The translations under genes were made by a program, and so were the position numbers. The notes under the pieces are model-generated. The model worked only from the letters and a program-made list of their open reading frames with translations. It was not told the origin of the DNA and made no database searches. A stretch of 9,479 nt of DNA, from contig DGZL01000124.1 in the NCBI GenBank assembly GCA_002398515.1, positions 1-9,479 on the forward strand. The letters are read 5' to 3'. The DNA comes from Firmicutes bacterium UBA4981. GTDB lineage: Bacteria > Bacillota > SHA-98 > UBA4971. The first letter of the stretch is position 1. Every line of letters begins with the position of its first letter. This document shows, one piece after another, positions 6,590 through 9,479 of this stretch.

Positions 6590-7431
6590 TAGCATTTAAG
6601 TCCCCCGACGGAAATTCCGGTTTCAAAGTACTTTTGGGCAAAAGCGTATACGATGATTATGGGAACCATCGATATGAGATTGCCTGCCATTAATAACTCC
6701 CATCTCTGTCCCCACCTTGAGTTGAGATTGCCTAATGCAAGAGTGAGTGTCATTTTGTCAGGATCAGATATCATGATTAGCGGCCATAGATAATCATTCC
6801 AGGTTCCCATAAATGTGAGCACCCCCAAAGAAGCCAGAATCGGCTTCACCAAAGGCAGAACTATGTGGCGATATATAGCGAACGGAGTCGCTCCGTCAAT
6901 TATCGCTGCCTCAAAGTATGAATCCGGAACTGCTAGTATGTTTTGCCTCAACAAGAAAAGCGCCCAGGCATTGTATATCGAAGGCAAGACCAGCCCGATG
7001 AAGGTATTGGTAAGGCGTAAAGTACGCAACACCAAGTAATTCGGGATCATGGTCACAGCTCCCGGAACCATCATCGTAGCCAGAAAGGCAAAAAGAACTC
7101 TGTCGCGCGCCTCAAAATCGAACTTCGCTAAGGCGAACGCAGCCATTGATGCAGAAGCCAGGTTTAGGAATGTAGTAAGAATCGATACCACCAGCGAGTT
7201 GAATGCAGCTCGATGAAACGGCACCATCGTCGATATCGTGAACAAGTCCTTGTACGCTTTGAAGCTAATCTTCTCAGGTATCCACTTTATCGGCAGTACC
7301 ATCACTGCCTCGCTCTCCTTCAATGAGGTGCTAATCATCCACAGAAACGGGAGTATCATGAAGAATGCAACAAGGCTGATGGTTATATAGAAAAGAACTG
7401 TACGGAGCAAGCATGTTCGCTTAACCATCAT
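6589..7431 (-). CDS. Carbohydrate ABC transporter permease, MalG type
   Basis: One of the two membrane subunits of the sugar importer. The 280 residues match the family. About six membrane helices are visible: ~12-34 (TVLFYITISLVAFFMILPFL), ~75-100, ~112-130, ~144-163, ~198-218 and ~247-265. The EAA loop that docks the ATPase is FEAAIIDGATPFAIYRHIVL (173-192) followed by PLVKP. SFKAYKDLF after the first helix and the YFETGISVGGLK end are typical MalG-family features. The start overlaps the end of the upstream permease gene by 11 bp (ATGATGGTTAA); AAGGTGG inside that gene lies 7 nt before the first ATG, and a second ATG follows directly. The overlap indicates translational coupling and one-to-one production of the two permeases. 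Confidence 0.92.
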   Translation of the reverse strand: MMVKRTCLLRTVLFYITISLVAFFMILPFLWMISTSLKESEAVMVLPIKWIPEKISFKAYKDLFTISTMVPFHRAAFNSLVVSILTTFLNLASASMAAFALAKFDFEARDRVLFAFLATMMVPGAVTMIPNYLVLRTLRLTNTFIGLVLPSIYNAWALFLLRQNILAVPDSYFEAAIIDGATPFAIYRHIVLPLVKPILASLGVLTFMGTWNDYLWPLIMISDPDKMTLTLALGNLNSRWGQRWELLMAGNLISMVPIIIVYAFAQKYFETGISVGGLKC

Positions 7432-8305
7432 AGAACACCCACCTTTTCTGAAGATGCCATTGAACCAAGGTGATTACGAGTATTATGGCAAACAGCACCC
7501 ATGACAGGGCAGATGCATATCCCATCTTGAAAAACTGGAAAGCATACTTATAGATTCTCTCCATTATGACTTGGGTCGCGCCTGCAGGTCCGCCATTAGT
7601 CATGATCTGCACCTGAGCGAAGACCTGAAAAGAATTGATGATAGAGGTTATGGTCACAAAGAACGTAGTAGGAGAGACGAGCGGAAGGGTGATGTACCTG
7701 AATTTTGCCCAACGGCTTGCGCCGTCGATTTCTGCCGCTTCGTAGTACTCAAGGTTAATTCCCTTGAGTGCTCCCAAGAATATCAGAGCGAAGAACCCCA
7801 CGTCCTTCCACACACTGGCCAGAACAATTCCCGGCATTGCCCACAGCCTATGGTCGAGCCAAGGAGGCCCTTCTATGCCAATATACCCAAGTAAGATGTT
7901 CACAAGGCCGTATTTGTGGTTCAGAATCCAGCGCCAGATCAAAGAACCGGCCACCCAAGACGTGAGAACCGGGAGAAAGAACAGCACCTTGTATGCCCCG
8001 ACACCGCGGAACTCCCTGTTCAGAAGGGATGCCAAACCCAACGACATTATCAGCATGAGCGGAACATACAGTACTATGTATTCAGCTGTGTTCCTCATCA
8101 CTCGCCAAAACTCTTCGCTTCCCAAGAGGATCCTATAGTTTTCTAAGCCCACCCATTCTGCCGGCTGCAGAATATCCCAAGAAGTAAAGCTTAAGTAAAG
8201 TGAGCGAAGTATCGGGATAAAGCTGAAAACCAGAAATCCCAACACCGTCGGAGCCAGAAATGCCATAATTGTAGTCTGCCTCTGCCTCCCCTTGCCGATG
8301 TACAT
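7421..8305 (-). CDS. Carbohydrate ABC transporter permease, MalF type
   Basis: Partner membrane subunit of the importer. From the ATG at 8305 it has 294 residues and about six helices: first at ~12-38 (TTIMAFLAPTVLGFLVFSFI), then ~76-95, ~108-126, ~158-180, ~210-228 and ~262-285. The EAA loop is EAAEIDGASRWAKFRYITLP (~189-208). WVGLENYRILL near residue 51 and the conserved MTNGGP motif near 235 mark the MalF/UgpA side. It lacks the long periplasmic insertion of enterobacterial MalF, like most Gram-positive homologues. The frame is open up to 8335, but GGGAGGTG (8313-8320) and the 4-nt spacing from the upstream TAG support the start at 8305; the longer version would overlap the GH15 end and add MRPDVGRCRH without its own site. 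Confidence 0.92.
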   Translation of the reverse strand: MYIGKGRQRQTTIMAFLAPTVLGFLVFSFIPILRSLYLSFTSWDILQPAEWVGLENYRILLGSEEFWRVMRNTAEYIVLYVPLMLIMSLGLASLLNREFRGVGAYKVLFFLPVLTSWVAGSLIWRWILNHKYGLVNILLGYIGIEGPPWLDHRLWAMPGIVLASVWKDVGFFALIFLGALKGINLEYYEAAEIDGASRWAKFRYITLPLVSPTTFFVTITSIINSFQVFAQVQIMTNGGPAGATQVIMERIYKYAFQFFKMGYASALSWVLFAIILVITLVQWHLQKRWVFYDG

Positions 8306-8309
8306 ATGC

Positions 8310-9479
8310 CTACACCTCCCGACATCTGGCCTCAAGCGCCCGGTGAAGAATCAAGTACATTGCATGTGACCAGAGAAGTGGATTCGCAGATAGCCCCCAA
8401 CACGCGACCCACGGCTCATAAAGAGTAGGGTCAATAAGATCTCGACTCACCTGCTCCGGCAAGCAGTAGTCCTCTGTGGCTTGGCCTTCCATCCAGGCTA
8501 AACACTCCAGGGCCTTCTCCAGGTCTGCGGTCTCGCAATAATACCAACCTAGCCAGGCCGTATGAATCAGCCACAACCCACCTCCATAGTAAGTATCGGT
8601 GGCGTAACGATGTACACCCTGTTCAGACACAAGACTCCGCTCGATGGCAGAAACCGTGCGCACTATGAGCGGATTGTTCACATCAAATAACCCGTAAGGA
8701 AGTGCAGCCCACAGCAGGCTCGCATCCACTGAATCTCCTATTGAAGGCCCAGCATGGGTGCACTCCTCCGGAGGCCATTGTTCTCCCTGACGCTCGTTGC
8801 TACAGAATTTCGCAAGACGACCGTTGAACACGCCGTGCCGCAGGACGTAGTCCTTGATTGTGTCGGCCAGCGCAAGGCCTTGCTCATCGCACATACGCCG
8901 GGCGATTTTCTCTACTCCGCCGCCTATGCATGCCAGCGTTGACGTGTGCACTTTCTCAGGGTTCTCCTCCCAGCAATCACTGCTGGGCATCAGCCAAACC
9001 TGCGAGATGCATGACACTACGTACTCAGCGATTTCCCGCGATTCCTCCCATAGATCGAGATCGCCTGTCCGCCTAATGTGCTCATCAAGCGCCCAAAGCC
9101 ACGCCCCATATCCGTCCGGCTGGTAGTTTGGCCATTCGGAATTGTCTCGCTCACCATCTAGAGTCCATCGCGCCCGAAGCGAATGCCTCACGTGTTCAAC
9201 TGACCGCTCGCGCCACTCGCGCTGTTCGTTCCCGATGTAGCCTGCATCGCTGGCATGACCTACGTGAGCTATGCGGTTCTTTGAAAGAGTGGCGTTTACC
9301 CAACGAAAAAAGGCCTTTGCGCTATCATGTTCACCGTATAAATCCATAGCGTGAGCAATGTAGGCTCCGTCTCTGAGCCAGCAATAGGAATAAGTCGGGA
9401 AACTAGGCGAGGCGATGTATGCCCCGGAAGAATGCTGATTCGACTTTATCAGTAAAATGCTTGCTTCTACCAGTCGTTC
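8310..9479 (-). CDS. GH15 glucoamylase-like glycoside hydrolase, 5' end outside the window
   Basis: Inverting exo-acting alpha-glucan hydrolase that would release glucose from the ends of alpha-glucooligosaccharides. The frame runs open through 9479, so the N-terminus is cut off by the window; 389 residues are visible, while bacterial GH15 proteins usually have 600 or more with an N-terminal beta-sandwich. The fragment holds most of the (alpha/alpha)6 barrel: YCWLRDGAYIA (33-42), NYQPDGYGAWLWAL (118-131), the general acid Glu171 in SSDCWEENP, and the general base Glu342 in LPEQVSRD. The internal Met at 9347 is not the start, because the WLRDG motif lies upstream of it. The stop is 4 nt from the start of the first permease gene, so they are co-transcribed. 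The product may be cytoplasmic or exported; the missing N-terminus would decide. GH15 also includes trehalase-, dextranase- and isomaltase-type enzymes. Confidence 0.88.
   Translation of the reverse strand, partial: ERLVEASILLIKSNQHSSGAYIASPSFPTYSYCWLRDGAYIAHAMDLYGEHDSAKAFFRWVNATLSKNRIAHVGHASDAGYIGNEQREWRERSVEHVRHSLRARWTLDGERDNSEWPNYQPDGYGAWLWALDEHIRRTGDLDLWEESREIAEYVVSCISQVWLMPSSDCWEENPEKVHTSTLACIGGGVEKIARRMCDEQGLALADTIKDYVLRHGVFNGRLAKFCSNERQGEQWPPEECTHAGPSIGDSVDASLLWAALPYGLFDVNNPLIVRTVSAIERSLVSEQGVHRYATDTYYGGGLWLIHTAWLGWYYCETADLEKALECLAWMEGQATEDYCLPEQVSRDLIDPTLYEPWVACWGLSANPLLWSHAMYLILHRALEARCREV
8313..8320 (-). promoter_or_regulatory. Ribosome binding site of the first permease gene
   Basis: GGGAGGTG on the minus strand, 7 nt before the ATG at 8303-8305. 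It overlaps the last codons of the GH15 gene, and the GH15 stop (8310-8312) falls between it and the start, which suggests termination-reinitiation coupling. Confidence 0.7.

Overview
The window looks like a bacterial chromosome fragment of about half G+C. All recognisable genes lie on the minus strand, so transcription runs from high to low coordinates. Shine-Dalgarno sites are strong and purine-rich (AGGAGG, AAAGGAGA, GAGGTG, about 7 nt before the start), and GTG starts occur. With OpuC-type and sugar ABC transporters this fits a Gram-positive-lineage (Bacillota-like) anaerobe or a related phylum. Neither solute-binding protein has a lipobox cysteine, which is atypical for classical Bacillota, so the taxonomic call is weak.

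Region A (9479 down to about 2283) is an alpha-glucan / alpha-glucoside utilisation cluster. In transcription order it holds a GH15 glucoamylase-like gene (5' end outside the window), two MalF/MalG-type permease genes, a MalE/UgpB-type sugar-binding protein with its own near-consensus promoter, and a GH31 alpha-glycosidase. Spacing is tight: 4 nt between the GH15 gene and the first permease, and an 11-nt overlap between the permeases. No transporter ATPase is encoded here, so the importer probably borrows a shared MsmK/MalK-type ATPase. The inferred flow is capture of an oligosaccharide by the binding protein, import through the two permeases, and cleavage by the GH31 and GH15 enzymes.

Region B (about 1802-2282) has no convincing protein gene. 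On the minus strand it holds a perfect TATAAT, a weak intrinsic-terminator-like hairpin, a 6-bp inverted repeat and a stretch that may be an insertion-sequence end. It ends abruptly where a truncated transporter gene begins.

Region C (76-1801) is a decayed compatible-solute (glycine betaine/choline/carnitine, OpuC/Osm-type) transporter. An ATPase gene has lost everything up to and including the LSGGQ signature. Its second CBS domain is fused in frame to the last ~60 residues of the permease. An intact, cysteine-free, membrane-anchored substrate-binding protein follows. The in-frame ATPase-permease scar is the most unusual structure seen. I see no clear new defence or mobile system.
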